Source: an uncultured Kineosporia sp.
GTDB taxonomy: Bacteria > Actinomycetota > Actinomycetes > Actinomycetales > Kineosporiaceae
Length of the DNA stretch: 28,368 bases
Direction of reading: 5' to 3'
Assembly (NCBI GenBank): GCA_937859855.1
Contig: CALMAR010000170.1
Coordinates: 1-28,368, forward strand
Below, piece by piece: positions 8,220 to 16,357 of the stretch. A program made the position numbers and the translations under genes. Each line of letters starts with the position of its first letter. The stretch's first letter is position 1. The notes under the pieces were generated by a model. The model saw only the letters and a list, made by a program, of their open reading frames with translations. It did not search any database and was not told where the DNA came from.

Positions 8220-8303
8220 AGCGGAGTGGCAACAGCGATGACAGGAATGCCGGCCGGCCGCAGACGCCAGAGCGCTGGGCACCTGCCAGGCCGTCATCTT
8301 CAT
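8214..8303 (-). CDS. Cys-containing leader peptide (29 aa)
   Basis: A 29-codon frame from ATG 8303 to TGA 8216-8214 with Cys at residues 21, 24 and 25 (codons at 8243, 8234 and 8231), close to its end in the context SCHRCCHSAR. Cys is rare in proteins, and three within five residues just before a hairpin that overlaps the stop is the arrangement of cysteine attenuator peptides. There is no Shine-Dalgarno, but a promoter-like pair places the transcription start at or next to the ATG, so translation would be leaderless. Polycysteine leaderless attenuators are known from mycobacteria; this one precedes a cysteine dioxygenase operon. Not recognised as an annotated family. Confidence 0.6.
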   Translation of the reverse strand: MKMTAWQVPSALASAAGRHSCHRCCHSAR

Positions 8304-8309
8304 GCCGCG

Positions 8310-8338
8310 ATTCTGACACGCGCCTGCATTCTCCACAA
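8310..8338 (-). promoter_or_regulatory. Leaderless promoter of the cysteine dioxygenase operon
   Basis: On the minus strand a -35-like TTGTGG (8338-8333) is followed, after exactly 17 bases, by CAGAAT (8315-8310). Six bases later comes the ATG of the leader peptide, the spacing expected if transcription begins at the start codon. CAGAAT matches the actinobacterial -10 consensus TANNNT except at the first base. Confidence 0.5.
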
Positions 8339-8389
8339 GTTTAGTCCAGATAGTCGGCGGCGCCCGGATCTGCTCGGCCAGAATGCGGT

Positions 8390-8770
8390 ATGGACGCCGA
8401 CGCAACCACTGCGATGTACCGGTCGTATCTCGCCGCGTGCAATGAGCGGGACTGGGAAACCGTGGCCTCGCACGTTCACCCCTCGGTGCTGGTCAACGGG
8501 GTGCTGCGCAGCCGCGCGGAGTACGTGGACGACATCAGGAGGACGATCACAGTCTTTCCGGACTACGCCTGGAAGCTGCGGCACATGATCCAGCAGCCGC
8601 CGTGGCTGGTCGTGCACCTGTACGACACCGGGACGCGGCACCGCCCCTTCCTTGGCGCCCCGGGTGACCTGTCCAGCGTCGAGACCGACGAGTTCGCCAT
8701 GTACCGGATCGAGCAGCACCGCATCGCCGAGCTGTGGGGAACCGCCGACAACGCCCGGCTCAGGCTCTGA
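8390..8770 (+). CDS. SnoaL/NTF2-like ester-cyclase-type protein
   Basis: 126 residues with the cone-shaped NTF2/SnoaL pattern: an N-terminal helix containing YRSYLAACNERDWETVASHVHPSVLVNG, a central FPDYAWKL segment and a C-terminal FAMYRIEQHRIAELWGTAD segment, as in polyketide-cyclase-like 'ester cyclase' proteins. Function is unknown; members bind small hydrophobic ligands or catalyse isomerisation and cyclisation. It diverges from the cysteine dioxygenase leader with 86 bp between starts. A CAGAAT at 8379-8384, five bases before the ATG, and no Shine-Dalgarno suggest that this gene may also be leaderless. It converges with the SDR gene 19 bp downstream. Confidence 0.75.
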   Translation: MDADATTAMYRSYLAACNERDWETVASHVHPSVLVNGVLRSRAEYVDDIRRTITVFPDYAWKLRHMIQQPPWLVVHLYDTGTRHRPFLGAPGDLSSVETDEFAMYRIEQHRIAELWGTADNARLRL

Positions 8771-8789
8771 AGCTGCGCCCGGCCGGGAG

Positions 8790-9533
8790 TCAGGTGGCTT
8801 CGGGGTCGGATCCGCTCGCGGCCCGGCCGCCGTCCACCGGCAGGACGACGCCGTTGATGAAACCCGCTGCCGGAGAAAGCAGGAAGGCGACGGTGCTGGC
8901 GACCTCCGCCGGGGAGCCGACGCGCCCAAGTGGATGCAGGGCCGCCATCTGGCGGTCGGCCGTAGGATGATCCGTTCGGTACTGCTGGTAGCGGGCGGTC
9001 TCGATCGAACCCAGCGCGACGGCATTGGTTCGGATCCCGGCTGGGCCATGATCGACCGCGACCGCCCGGGTCAGACCCTCGACGGCGGCCTTCGCGGTGG
9101 CATACGGCAACGCGCCGCGGACCGCACGCTGCGCCTGATGTGAGGAGACATTCACGATCGCCCCCCTCCGGGCGTGAGCCAGGAAGTGCCTGACCGCGGT
9201 ATGGCACCCCGTGACGGCCAGGGCCAGATTGCCGGTGATCAAGTCCAGTATCGCAGCGGCCGTAGCTGATTCGAAGTCGTCGTCCCGGAAGATGGCCGCA
9301 TTGTTCACCCAGCCGATCAGCGGACCGGCCGACTCCGCCGTCGAAGCCGCCCGGCCGGCCACGGTGGCATCTCCGGCATCACCATTGATCAGCTGAACGC
9401 GTTCGTGCCGCCAGTCCAGCCGTTCGGCCGTGTCGAGCACGATCACGGTGCTGTCGGTGGCCAGATGCTCGGCGATGGCCCGGCCCACACCTTGAGCTCC
9501 TCCGGTCACAACGAAGGATGGCAACCTGGTCAA
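8790..9533 (-). CDS. SDR family oxidoreductase
   Basis: A classical short-chain dehydrogenase of about 247 residues. The cofactor motif TGGAQGVG lies at residues 10-17, followed by D34, which points to NAD(H) over NADP(H). NNAA is near residue 77, and the catalytic set is S130/S131 with YATAK (Y144, K148). The C-terminus carries the usual PVDGG with a short extension. The substrate is unknown. The start is uncertain: TTG 9533 places the Rossmann strand at the expected position, while the frame stays open to GTG 9632, which would add an unusual Trp-rich 33-residue leader. It appears monocistronic, converging with the SnoaL-like gene. Confidence 0.85.
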   Translation of the reverse strand: MTRLPSFVVTGGAQGVGRAIAEHLATDSTVIVLDTAERLDWRHERVQLINGDAGDATVAGRAASTAESAGPLIGWVNNAAIFRDDDFESATAAAILDLITGNLALAVTGCHTAVRHFLAHARRGAIVNVSSHQAQRAVRGALPYATAKAAVEGLTRAVAVDHGPAGIRTNAVALGSIETARYQQYRTDHPTADRQMAALHPLGRVGSPAEVASTVAFLLSPAAGFINGVVLPVDGGRAASGSDPEAT

Positions 9534-9788
9534 AGGGCCGCCCGTCGCGCCATCACTGCCCCACCACCACCCGGCCTGATCGGTGCACCAAGGAACCGAC
9601 CCTATCTGCTGCAGGCGATAGGCCGGGTTCACCCCGTTGTGACCCTTAAGGCTGAACCGCGATGGGAGGACCTCCGACGAGTTTGGGCGTTGCGGGGGTT
9701 TCGCCCGCCGAATCGCTCAGTCAGCTTCAAGTGAGCCGGATACCGGCCGATGAAGGTCTTACACGGCACCTTGGCGAGAGGCACCACG

Positions 9789-12086
9789 ATGAGGAGCGAC
9801 GCCGGTATTTCCACCTTGAGCACCGGCGACCGAGCTCGGGACAGCACGGCGCAGCGGCTGAAGGGCGTCTGGCACCGGGTGGGGATCTTCAGGTGGCTGC
9901 TCTTAACCCTGTATCTGACTGGACTCACTGTTCCCGGTGACTGGTTCGATTCACGGGTCGTGAGCTGGCTGGGGGTGATCTGCGTGGTTGTACCAGCGGC
10001 AGCGTGCGGCTGGGCGGTCCGCAGAGCGGGCCCGCGCAGGCGTGAAGTCGCCGCCGCCGCCGCCGGGATGACTGCGTACGCCGCCAGCGCGACCGGTTTT
10101 GTGGTGGCCGGGGCCCAGGGCATCGTCTTGCCCTTTCCATCCCTGGCCGATCTTGGGTTCACCTGTTTCTACGTGCTGATCATCACCGCCATCGTGCTGG
10201 CTGTACGCCGTGAACTCCGCGGCACGTACGGCCCGCTGTGGCTCGACAGTGCGCTGGGCGCTCTGGGAGCAGCAACGATCCTCGCGGTTCTGCTTGGGCC
10301 GCTCCTTGAACAGGCCACCGGAAGCCCGATTCAGGTGGCGGTCGCCGTGGCCTATCCCTCGTTCGACCTGCTCATGATCGCCGCTGTGGTCGGCGTCGCC
10401 GCACTGCAGGGCCTGACCATGCGCAGGCATTGGATTCCGCTGCTGGCCGGCCTAGTCATCTTCACTGCTGCTGACATCCAGTACGCGCTGCGGATCGCGA
10501 ATGGCTCCTACGTCGTGGGAACCCCGCTGGACGGTATCTGGACGGTCGCGATGATGCTGTTCAGCGTGTGGGCGCAATCACCGGCCCCTCCCATCGAAGC
10601 CGAGCCAGTTCAGCGGCCAGCGGCGCTGGCCGTCCCGGCCCTCGCGACGCTGGCCAGCTTGGTCGTTCTGGTCTCCTCCAGCCGCACCCACATCTCCGCG
10701 CTCGCTGTCGCCCTGGCGGCGTTGACCCTGATTGCGACGGCGGGGCGTACTCATCTGGCCTTCCGCCAGCTACTGCGGCTAGCCGACCTCAGGCGGCAGG
10801 CCACCACCGACGATCTGACCGGGCTTCCCAACCGAAGGGCGTTCTACAGCAATGTCAATGCTGAGATCGCTGGCAAGCCGGGCGGCTCGTACGCCCTGCT
10901 ACTGCTGGACCTGGACCGGTTCAAAGAGGTGAATGACGGCCTGGGGCATCAGGTCGGTGACCAGCTCCTGATCCAGGTCGGATCGCGCCTGGCCGAACAC
11001 TTCCGCGACGAGGATCTCCTGGCTCGCCTCGGCGGAGACGAGTTCGCGGTCCTGCTCAGCGACATTGACCGCGATCAAGCCTCGGCCGCTGCAGTCAAGG
11101 TGCGGGCCGCCCTGGCGCAGACGTTCAGCCTGGAAGGCATCGCCGTCAGTATCGGCGCCAGCATCGGTATCTCGCTGTTTCCTGACCATGGCGAGGATCT
11201 GAGCATGCTCCTGCGCTGCGCCGACATCGCCATGTACCGATCCAAGAAGACCGGCGAGGGCCCCCGCATCTACAGCAGCGGCGATGACACCCTCGGTGAG
11301 GCCCGGCTGCGAACTCTGGAGGAACTGCGCAACGCGCTGACGCGGAGCGAATTCATCCTGCACTATCAGCCGAAGGTGGACCTGGCCAGCGGGGGCGTTC
11401 ACGGAGTCGAGGCGCTGGTGCGTTGGGACCATCCCGTCCGGGGCCTGCTCTACCCCGACAGCTTTCTGGACCTGGTCGAAGAGAGCGCGATGATGCCCGC
11501 TCTCACCACGCAGGTTCTCACCCAAGCACTTGACCAAGCAGCGCTCTGGCAGGCCGAGGGCCGGCGCCTCACCATCGCGGTCAACCTCTCCGCCAGTTCC
11601 CTGCTCGACAGCGATCTGCCCGAACAGGTCGCCGCCCTGCTGCGCGAGCGCCGCCTGATACCTGGCGCCCTGCAACTGGAAATCACCGAAGAGTTCCTCA
11701 TGGGTGACCGCGTACGCGCCCGTGACATCCTGACCCGGCTGCGCGACTACGGCGTCCAGATCTCCATCGACGACTTTGGCACCGGCTACAGCTCGCTCTC
11801 CTATCTGCGCGAACTCCCCATCGATGAGCTCAAGCTTGATCGTTCATTCGTCTTTCCCATGGCCGATGACGCGCGGGCCGCCGCGCTCGTCCAGTCGAGC
11901 ATCGCCCTCGCCCACAGCCTTGGACTTAGAATGGTGGCCGAAGGAGTCGAAAACCACGTCGCCCTCACGGAACTCACCCGCAACGGCTGCGACCAGGCTC
12001 AGGGTTACTACCTCTCCCGGCCTATCCCGGCCGCCGAACTCGAACACTGGCTCTCCGAGCGGGACAGCGTCGGGGCCCTGTCTTAA
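9789..12086 (+). CDS. Membrane-bound GGDEF-EAL protein (c-di-GMP cyclase/phosphodiesterase)
   Basis: About 765 residues. The first 310 or so contain roughly ten hydrophobic segments forming an unclassified membrane sensor. A GGDEF domain follows with intact GGDEF near residue 415 and an RxxD inhibitory site (RDED) five residues upstream. An EAL domain comes next with VEALVRWDHP near residue 540, ITEEFL, and DDFGTGYSSL. Both catalytic motifs look intact, so it could make and degrade cyclic di-GMP; which activity dominates cannot be told from sequence. The start is uncertain: ATG 9789 follows GAGAGG at good spacing, and ATG 9750 is in frame. It stands alone, with 255 bp of apparently empty sequence upstream. 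Confidence 0.93.
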   Translation: MRSDAGISTLSTGDRARDSTAQRLKGVWHRVGIFRWLLLTLYLTGLTVPGDWFDSRVVSWLGVICVVVPAAACGWAVRRAGPRRREVAAAAAGMTAYAASATGFVVAGAQGIVLPFPSLADLGFTCFYVLIITAIVLAVRRELRGTYGPLWLDSALGALGAATILAVLLGPLLEQATGSPIQVAVAVAYPSFDLLMIAAVVGVAALQGLTMRRHWIPLLAGLVIFTAADIQYALRIANGSYVVGTPLDGIWTVAMMLFSVWAQSPAPPIEAEPVQRPAALAVPALATLASLVVLVSSSRTHISALAVALAALTLIATAGRTHLAFRQLLRLADLRRQATTDDLTGLPNRRAFYSNVNAEIAGKPGGSYALLLLDLDRFKEVNDGLGHQVGDQLLIQVGSRLAEHFRDEDLLARLGGDEFAVLLSDIDRDQASAAAVKVRAALAQTFSLEGIAVSIGASIGISLFPDHGEDLSMLLRCADIAMYRSKKTGEGPRIYSSGDDTLGEARLRTLEELRNALTRSEFILHYQPKVDLASGGVHGVEALVRWDHPVRGLLYPDSFLDLVEESAMMPALTTQVLTQALDQAALWQAEGRRLTIAVNLSASSLLDSDLPEQVAALLRERRLIPGALQLEITEEFLMGDRVRARDILTRLRDYGVQISIDDFGTGYSSLSYLRELPIDELKLDRSFVFPMADDARAAALVQSSIALAHSLGLRMVAEGVENHVALTELTRNGCDQAQGYYLSRPIPAAELEHWLSERDSVGALS

Positions 12087-12360
12087 CGGCGGGATCCTCA
12101 GCTTCAAGCGCGGGCAGATCGGCACCGGCCGGGTCACTCAAGTGCAACGCGGTGGCCAGCCCCCGCTTGGTCAGGACGAGGGCGGTGAGTTGTTCGGCCC
12201 ACCCGGTGAGGGCTGGCCGGGGTTCGCGGCTCGCCGCCAAATCGGCCGCCGCGATAGCGCATTCGTCGATGGAGCGCTCCAGTACGGCTGCCACCAGGTC
12301 AGAGCGGCGTCCGGGGAGAGCGTGCTTCCAAGATCGTCCAGGCGGCGCTTGCCATGGGGG
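12022..12360 (-). pseudogene. TetR-family regulator remnant
   Basis: On the minus strand, from about 12325 downward, the frame reads PGRRSDLVAAVLERS followed by LTGWAEQLTALVLTKRGLATAL. This is a recognisable SbtR-like TetR C-terminal domain including the junction after the HTH. The preceding HTH is missing or shifted: the bases before it read GSTL or TILEA in other frames, consistent with a deletion near 12320. No start codon with a full HTH exists, and its end overlaps the GGDEF-EAL gene. Probably decayed; frame and deletion size were judged by eye. Confidence 0.5.
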
Positions 12361-12676
12361 ATCGCGCCCTGGCTGGGATCGCGGACGCCGCGGATCATCT
12401 GCTCGGCACCCGCCCCCGGGTGCGCACGGCTGACGTGATGCAATGGTGAAAGCTCACCCAAGAACAGATTTCGCGCCACGGGCTGAATCACCCGCTGGCG
12501 ACATCACCTCTGCCATTGCCGGGTTTGCACTGCGAAATTCCGCCGTCCAGGAACTGGTTCACGGCGACATCGAAAAGCAGCGCAGGCAGATGCTGAAATA
12601 GTTCGCCGAATGGGGCAAATGCGTATATATGAGCGCCTGGTAGTCATGATCGAATGGCGGTCGTAACGGCTCCGCT
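12361..12676. other. Gene-free stretch
   Basis: Short open frames on both strands have no recognisable product. The plus-strand frame from 12354 (MGDRALAGIADAADHLLG...) looks weakly coding but stops after 30 codons, so it may be debris from the same decayed locus as the TetR remnant. I see no RNA gene here. Confidence 0.4.
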
Positions 12677-12682
12677 TACCAT
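12677..12682 (+). promoter_or_regulatory. Possible -10 box for leaderless transcription of the hydrolase
   Basis: TACCAT matches the TANNNT -10 consensus and ends six bases before the hydrolase ATG, which lacks a Shine-Dalgarno. The resulting transcript would start at the ATG. No clear -35 is visible. Confidence 0.4.
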
Positions 12683-12688
12683 GACGTC

Positions 12689-13528
12689 ATGAGTGAGATC
12701 ACCGCACACCACGGCATCTTCAAGGACACCAACCTCCACGTGGATGACACCGGCGGTTCAGGCCGCCCGGTCGTGTTGATCCACGGCTGGCCGCTGTCCG
12801 GAGAAGCCTTCAAGGATAATGTTCCCGCACTGGCAGCCGCCGGATATCGGGTGATCACCTACGACCGCAGGGGATTCGGACGTAGTGACAAGCCCACCGT
12901 TGGCAAGTATGACTACGACACGCTGACTGACGATCTGCACACGCTATTGACGTCTCTCGATCTCCAAGATGTCACGCTGGTGGGTTTCTCGATGGGCGGC
13001 GGCGAGGTCGCACGGTACTTCTCAAAGTATGGCTCCGAACGCCTGCACAGCGTGGTATTCGCCTCCTCCGTCACGCCGTATCTGGAGCAGACCAGCGACA
13101 ATCCGGATGGCCCTCTGACCAAGAAGCAAGCAGCCACCATGACGGCTGAGCTGACCAAGGACCAGGATTCGTTCTACGACCAGTTCACAACCGACTTCTT
13201 CTCGGCGGACGGTCACCTCACCGTGACCGAGCAGCAGCGGCAAGAGGCGCTCGGCCTGGCCAAGCAGTCCAGTAAGCGAGCAGCGCTCGCCTGCATGGCC
13301 GCGTTCGGAACCACGGACTTCCGCGATGACATGAAGAAGGTCTCCGTACCCACATTGGTCATCCAGGGCGACAAAGACTTCGTCGTCTTCTTCGAGGGGT
13401 CCGGCCGACGCACTCACGAGGCTATTCCCGGCAGCGAGCTCTATGTCGTGCAGGGCGCCCCTCACGGCGTGAACGTCAGCCACGTGGATGAGTGGAACGA
13501 ACAAGTGCTGGCGTTCCTCGCCCAGTGA
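12689..13528 (+). CDS. Alpha/beta hydrolase (non-heme chloroperoxidase/esterase type)
   Basis: 279 residues, the usual length for the family. The oxyanion segment HGWPLSGEAF is near residue 32, DRRGFGRSDKP near 59-69, and the nucleophile elbow GFSMGGGE has S101. The acid lies in IQGDKD (D230 most likely) and the catalytic His in APHG (H259). This matches cofactor-free 'chloroperoxidase' esterases, whose physiological role is usually ester hydrolysis, with perhydrolysis as a side activity. After the acid, FVVFFEGSGRR departs from the common VPFEASGKR. It appears monocistronic, in a region of decayed sequence, and is probably transcribed leaderless. Confidence 0.9.
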   Translation: MSEITAHHGIFKDTNLHVDDTGGSGRPVVLIHGWPLSGEAFKDNVPALAAAGYRVITYDRRGFGRSDKPTVGKYDYDTLTDDLHTLLTSLDLQDVTLVGFSMGGGEVARYFSKYGSERLHSVVFASSVTPYLEQTSDNPDGPLTKKQAATMTAELTKDQDSFYDQFTTDFFSADGHLTVTEQQRQEALGLAKQSSKRAALACMAAFGTTDFRDDMKKVSVPTLVIQGDKDFVVFFEGSGRRTHEAIPGSELYVVQGAPHGVNVSHVDEWNEQVLAFLAQ

Positions 13529-13544
13529 AACCGATGGGCTTGGC

Positions 13545-13564
13545 CCGGCGGCCCGGTGCGCCGG
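13545..13564 (+). terminator. Weak hairpin after the hydrolase gene
   Basis: CCGGCG (13545-13550) and CGCCGG (13559-13564) form a 6-bp GC stem with an 8-base loop, 17 bp after the hydrolase stop. No U-run follows; it could act as an I-shaped actinobacterial terminator. Confidence 0.35.
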
Positions 13565-13952
13565 ACAATGCGCTACAGAACAGGACCCACGGCGTAGCCC
13601 GCCGACGCGTCAATCGTCCTAGCCAGACGCCTTTCCGGCGGCGGCAACCTGGCATTTGCTTGAGGCTGACACGAACAGGTGGGCGCCGGGCGATGTCATC
13701 TGGACGCGTCGGCGGGTCGCAGGTCGAGGAGTTCCTCGTGGAAGCCGCCGATCTGGGCGGCAGGTCGTCCCGACGCGCACTCTCTTCTCGTCGGGATCCC
13801 TAGCCCGCTAGCCGGCGGACCGGCCGAAAGATTTGTTGCCGCGACTTCGCCCTGCACGGAAGGCCTGGTCCGGCTGGCTGGCCAAGCAGTGGCAGGCACG
13901 TGTGGCGGACCTCAGCGACGCCGGCCACGTCGATACCTAGGCCGGCCTCGGC
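13565..13952. other. Gene-free stretch with a possible coding remnant
   Basis: No complete gene is supported. A plus-strand frame ending at the TAG near 13940 (with RKAWSGWLAKQWQARVADLS) looks like the tail of a real protein but has no start or identifiable family, so it is probably debris. The zur gene converges on it from the right. Confidence 0.35.
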
Positions 13953-14384
13953 TCAGGATCTGGCTCGTGAGCAGGGCCCACATGTGCCGTAGATCTCGAG
14001 CGTGTGTTCGACATCGGTGAAGCCCTGAGCTTCGGCGATCTTGTCGGTCCACCGCTCTACGCCGCGAGCCGTGACCTCCACCGTGCGGCCGCACTGCCGG
14101 CAGACGAGATGGTGGTGATGTCGATCGGTGTCACATGCCCGATACAGACTCTGGCCATCTTCAGTTCGGAGCATGTCAACGGCGTTGTTGTCGATCAAGA
14201 CCTGCAGGTGCCGATACAGAGTGGCCAGGCCGACTGGGGTGCCGTTCAGGCGCATCTTGACGTGCAGTTCCTGTGCGCTGCTGAAGGTGTCTGTGCCGGC
14301 CAATGCCGCGATCACAGCATCTCCCTGGCGGGTGGCCCGGCTGCTCGTTCCCCGGGCAGAAGAACGAGCCTCAGTGCCTGACAT
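13953..14384 (-). CDS. zur: Zur-type Fur-family zinc regulator
   Basis: 143 residues from ATG 14384; an upstream in-frame extension to 14486 is possible but atypical. The N-terminal winged helix contains SSAQELHVKMR and the recognition-helix segment VGLATLYRHLQVL. The dimerisation domain has the run RHHHHLVCRQCG (His at 89-92, C95, C98) and TCGPC (C135, C138), the paired CxxC structural zinc site. This fits Fur-family zinc repressors that bind palindromic operators when zinc is plentiful. It is the last gene after znuA-znuC-znuB, about 170 bp beyond znuB, and probably represses that operon. A manganese- or iron-sensing relative cannot be fully excluded. Confidence 0.88.
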   Translation of the reverse strand: MSGTEARSSARGTSSRATRQGDAVIAALAGTDTFSSAQELHVKMRLNGTPVGLATLYRHLQVLIDNNAVDMLRTEDGQSLYRACDTDRHHHHLVCRQCGRTVEVTARGVERWTDKIAEAQGFTDVEHTLEIYGTCGPCSRARS

Positions 14385-14552
14385 GACCGAAAGCCCTTCT
14401 GCGCTGGTTGAACCAGCGGCCCGGCAGACCAATGGCCCCAGGTCGCCGCCGCCGAAGCCGGCGACTCGATTCTGCGTTGGGAACACACATTAGCAATGTC
14501 GCATGCGTCGCCGTCCTGACCCATCGCGGGGCGTCCTGGTGAGGACCCGATG

Positions 14553-15494
14553 CTATGACGAAGTGACCGAGAGCCGATTGGCTTGCTCGGCGTCTTTGAT
14601 TCGAGTCGGTGTCCTCGAGCTCAGACGTAGGCGTTGCCAACCGGCGATCCGGCAAGCCACATAGATGGAGAAGGAGATCGTCGTCACGTAGGGGCTGATG
14701 GGAATGCTGCTGCCCAGAGATAAGAGGATGCCTCCGACGGTAGAGGTGGTGGCAAAGATGACGCTCGAGAGCGTAGCCAGAGCCGGTGATCTGGTGAGCT
14801 GGATAGCGGCAGCGCCTGGTGTGCAGACAACGCTGAGAACCAGCAACGCGCCGACAACTTGGACTGATAGCGCGACCACCAGTCCAAGAAGAATCATGAA
14901 GCTCATCGAGATCCGGGCGATGGGCAGACCGCGGGCGGCCGCTATCTCGGGATCACTGCTGGCGAAGACCAGCGGACGCCAGATGAGAGCCAGTCCAGCC
15001 ACCACCAGCGCGGAGGTAACCAGTAGCCACGTCAGCTGGGGCGAATCGATGGCCACGATCTGGCCGGTCAACAGTCCGAACTTGTTGGCTGCCCGGCCCT
15101 TATAGAGGGCAAGAAAAAGAACGCCCAGCCCCAAACCGAATGGCATGATCACACCGATGATGGAGTTGCGATCACGGGCCCTGACTCCCAAGAGGCCGAT
15201 GAGCGCGGCCGCAACAATGGATCCAGCCAATGACCCACTTGCCACATTGAGTCCGAGCAGCAGCGCCGCTGACGCGCCGGCGAATGACAGCTCACTGATG
15301 CCGTGAACAGCAAATGGCAGATCACGCATCATAACGAAAATGCTGATCAGGCCACCTGTGATGCCGAGGACAACACCAGCCACAATTGAGTTGTGCACGA
15401 GTGCTAGTAGCTCGGCGTAGTCGGTGAAATTGAAGATGCGGTGCCAGACTCCGGGGCCGGCATCCGCAGATAGGACTGCAGCGAGGAGATTCAT
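14553..15494 (-). CDS. znuB: Zinc ABC transporter permease
   Basis: 313 residues with about eight membrane helices in the ABC-3 family pattern. Recognisable elements are MMRDLPFAVHGISELSFAGA after helix 2, DRNSIIGVIMPFGLGLGVLFLA, and the coupling segment SDPEIAAARGLP followed by LLVLSVVCTPGAAA. It moves Zn2+ (or Mn2+) through the membrane with energy from the neighbouring ATPase. Its ATG directly abuts the ATPase stop (TGA-ATG), with a GAGGAG-like site absent, so translation is probably coupled. The C-terminal tail is longer and more charged than usual (SRTPTRIKDAEQANR). Confidence 0.9.
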   Translation of the reverse strand: MNLLAAVLSADAGPGVWHRIFNFTDYAELLALVHNSIVAGVVLGITGGLISIFVMMRDLPFAVHGISELSFAGASAALLLGLNVASGSLAGSIVAAALIGLLGVRARDRNSIIGVIMPFGLGLGVLFLALYKGRAANKFGLLTGQIVAIDSPQLTWLLVTSALVVAGLALIWRPLVFASSDPEIAAARGLPIARISMSFMILLGLVVALSVQVVGALLVLSVVCTPGAAAIQLTRSPALATLSSVIFATTSTVGGILLSLGSSIPISPYVTTISFSIYVACRIAGWQRLRLSSRTPTRIKDAEQANRLSVTSS

Positions 15495-16328
15495 TCAGCC
15501 CGCCAGACTGCCGACCGGCGCATTGTCTGCGGCGGCATCCGGCCCTCCCACGACGACAATCCGTCCATTGACCCGGAGCACTTCGACGGGGCTGCCGTAC
15601 AACTCCGTCAGCGTCTCGGACGTCAGAACAGTGTCGACGGTGCCGATGCTGTATCGGCCACCGGCCAGGTACAGAACTCGGTCGACGTACGGCAGGATCG
15701 GGTTGATCTCGTGGGTGACGAAGACGACGGCCGTGCTGTGCGTGATTCGCCTCTCATTGATCACCGAAGCGACTGCCCGCTGATGGGTCAGGTCGAGCGA
15801 GAGCAGCGGCTCATCGCAGAGCAATAGCTCGGGATCGCCGGCCAGAGCCTGAGCCATCCTGACCAATTGCTGCTGACCGCCGGACAATTGGGCAACTGGG
15901 CGGTCAGCCCAGGTTGCGGCGCCTACAGCCAGCAAGGCCGCATCCACCCGTTCCCGGCGGCGGCGTCCACGACCACCAACACCCCACCGATGACCATCGA
16001 TTCCGAAACCCACCATGTCCCGGGCCCGTACGGGTACCAGTGGGTCCAGCTGCCGTTGCTGAGGGATGTATCCAATGCGGCGGCGGGCAGCCCTGGCCGG
16101 AACTCCTGCGACAGCAATCCGTCCCGCGGTGAGGCGTTGCAAACTGAGAATGCATCGGAGGAGGCTGGTTTTGCCCGATCCGTTGGCTCCCAGGATCGCG
16201 AGAAACTCGCCGGGCCGGACAGCAAGGTCCACTCCAGACCACAGCTGGCGATTCCCGAAACGGAGAGTAGCGTCGTCCAGCTGCAACGCTGGAGCGGGCA
16301 TCTGACTGGCTGGTACCGAATTGTTCAT
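15495..16328 (-). CDS. znuC: Zinc ABC transporter ATP-binding protein
   Basis: 277 residues. Walker A is GANGSGKTS near residue 46, the Q-loop lies in IGYIPQQRQLDP, the signature is LSGGQQQLVRMA, Walker B is LLLCDEPLLSLD, and the switch His is in FVTHEINP. This matches ATPases of ABC-3 metal importers (MntB/ZnuC type). An Arg/Gly-rich insertion (GVGGRGRRRRERV) precedes the helical domain's end. It lies 29 bp downstream of the binding-protein stop and adjoins the permease gene, so it belongs to one minus-strand operon controlled by the Zur-like box ahead of znuA. Confidence 0.92.
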   Translation of the reverse strand: MNNSVPASQMPAPALQLDDATLRFGNRQLWSGVDLAVRPGEFLAILGANGSGKTSLLRCILSLQRLTAGRIAVAGVPARAARRRIGYIPQQRQLDPLVPVRARDMVGFGIDGHRWGVGGRGRRRRERVDAALLAVGAATWADRPVAQLSGGQQQLVRMAQALAGDPELLLCDEPLLSLDLTHQRAVASVINERRITHSTAVVFVTHEINPILPYVDRVLYLAGGRYSIGTVDTVLTSETLTELYGSPVEVLRVNGRIVVVGGPDAAADNAPVGSLAG

Positions 16329-16357
16329 CTGATCAGCGCGACCCGGTAAGCAACGGA

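Noticed and set aside
8105..8303. Metabolite riboswitch (SAM or similar) upstream of cysteine dioxygenase
   Set aside because: No conserved riboswitch core could be matched; the Cys-codon peptide and A/B/C pairing explain the leader better.
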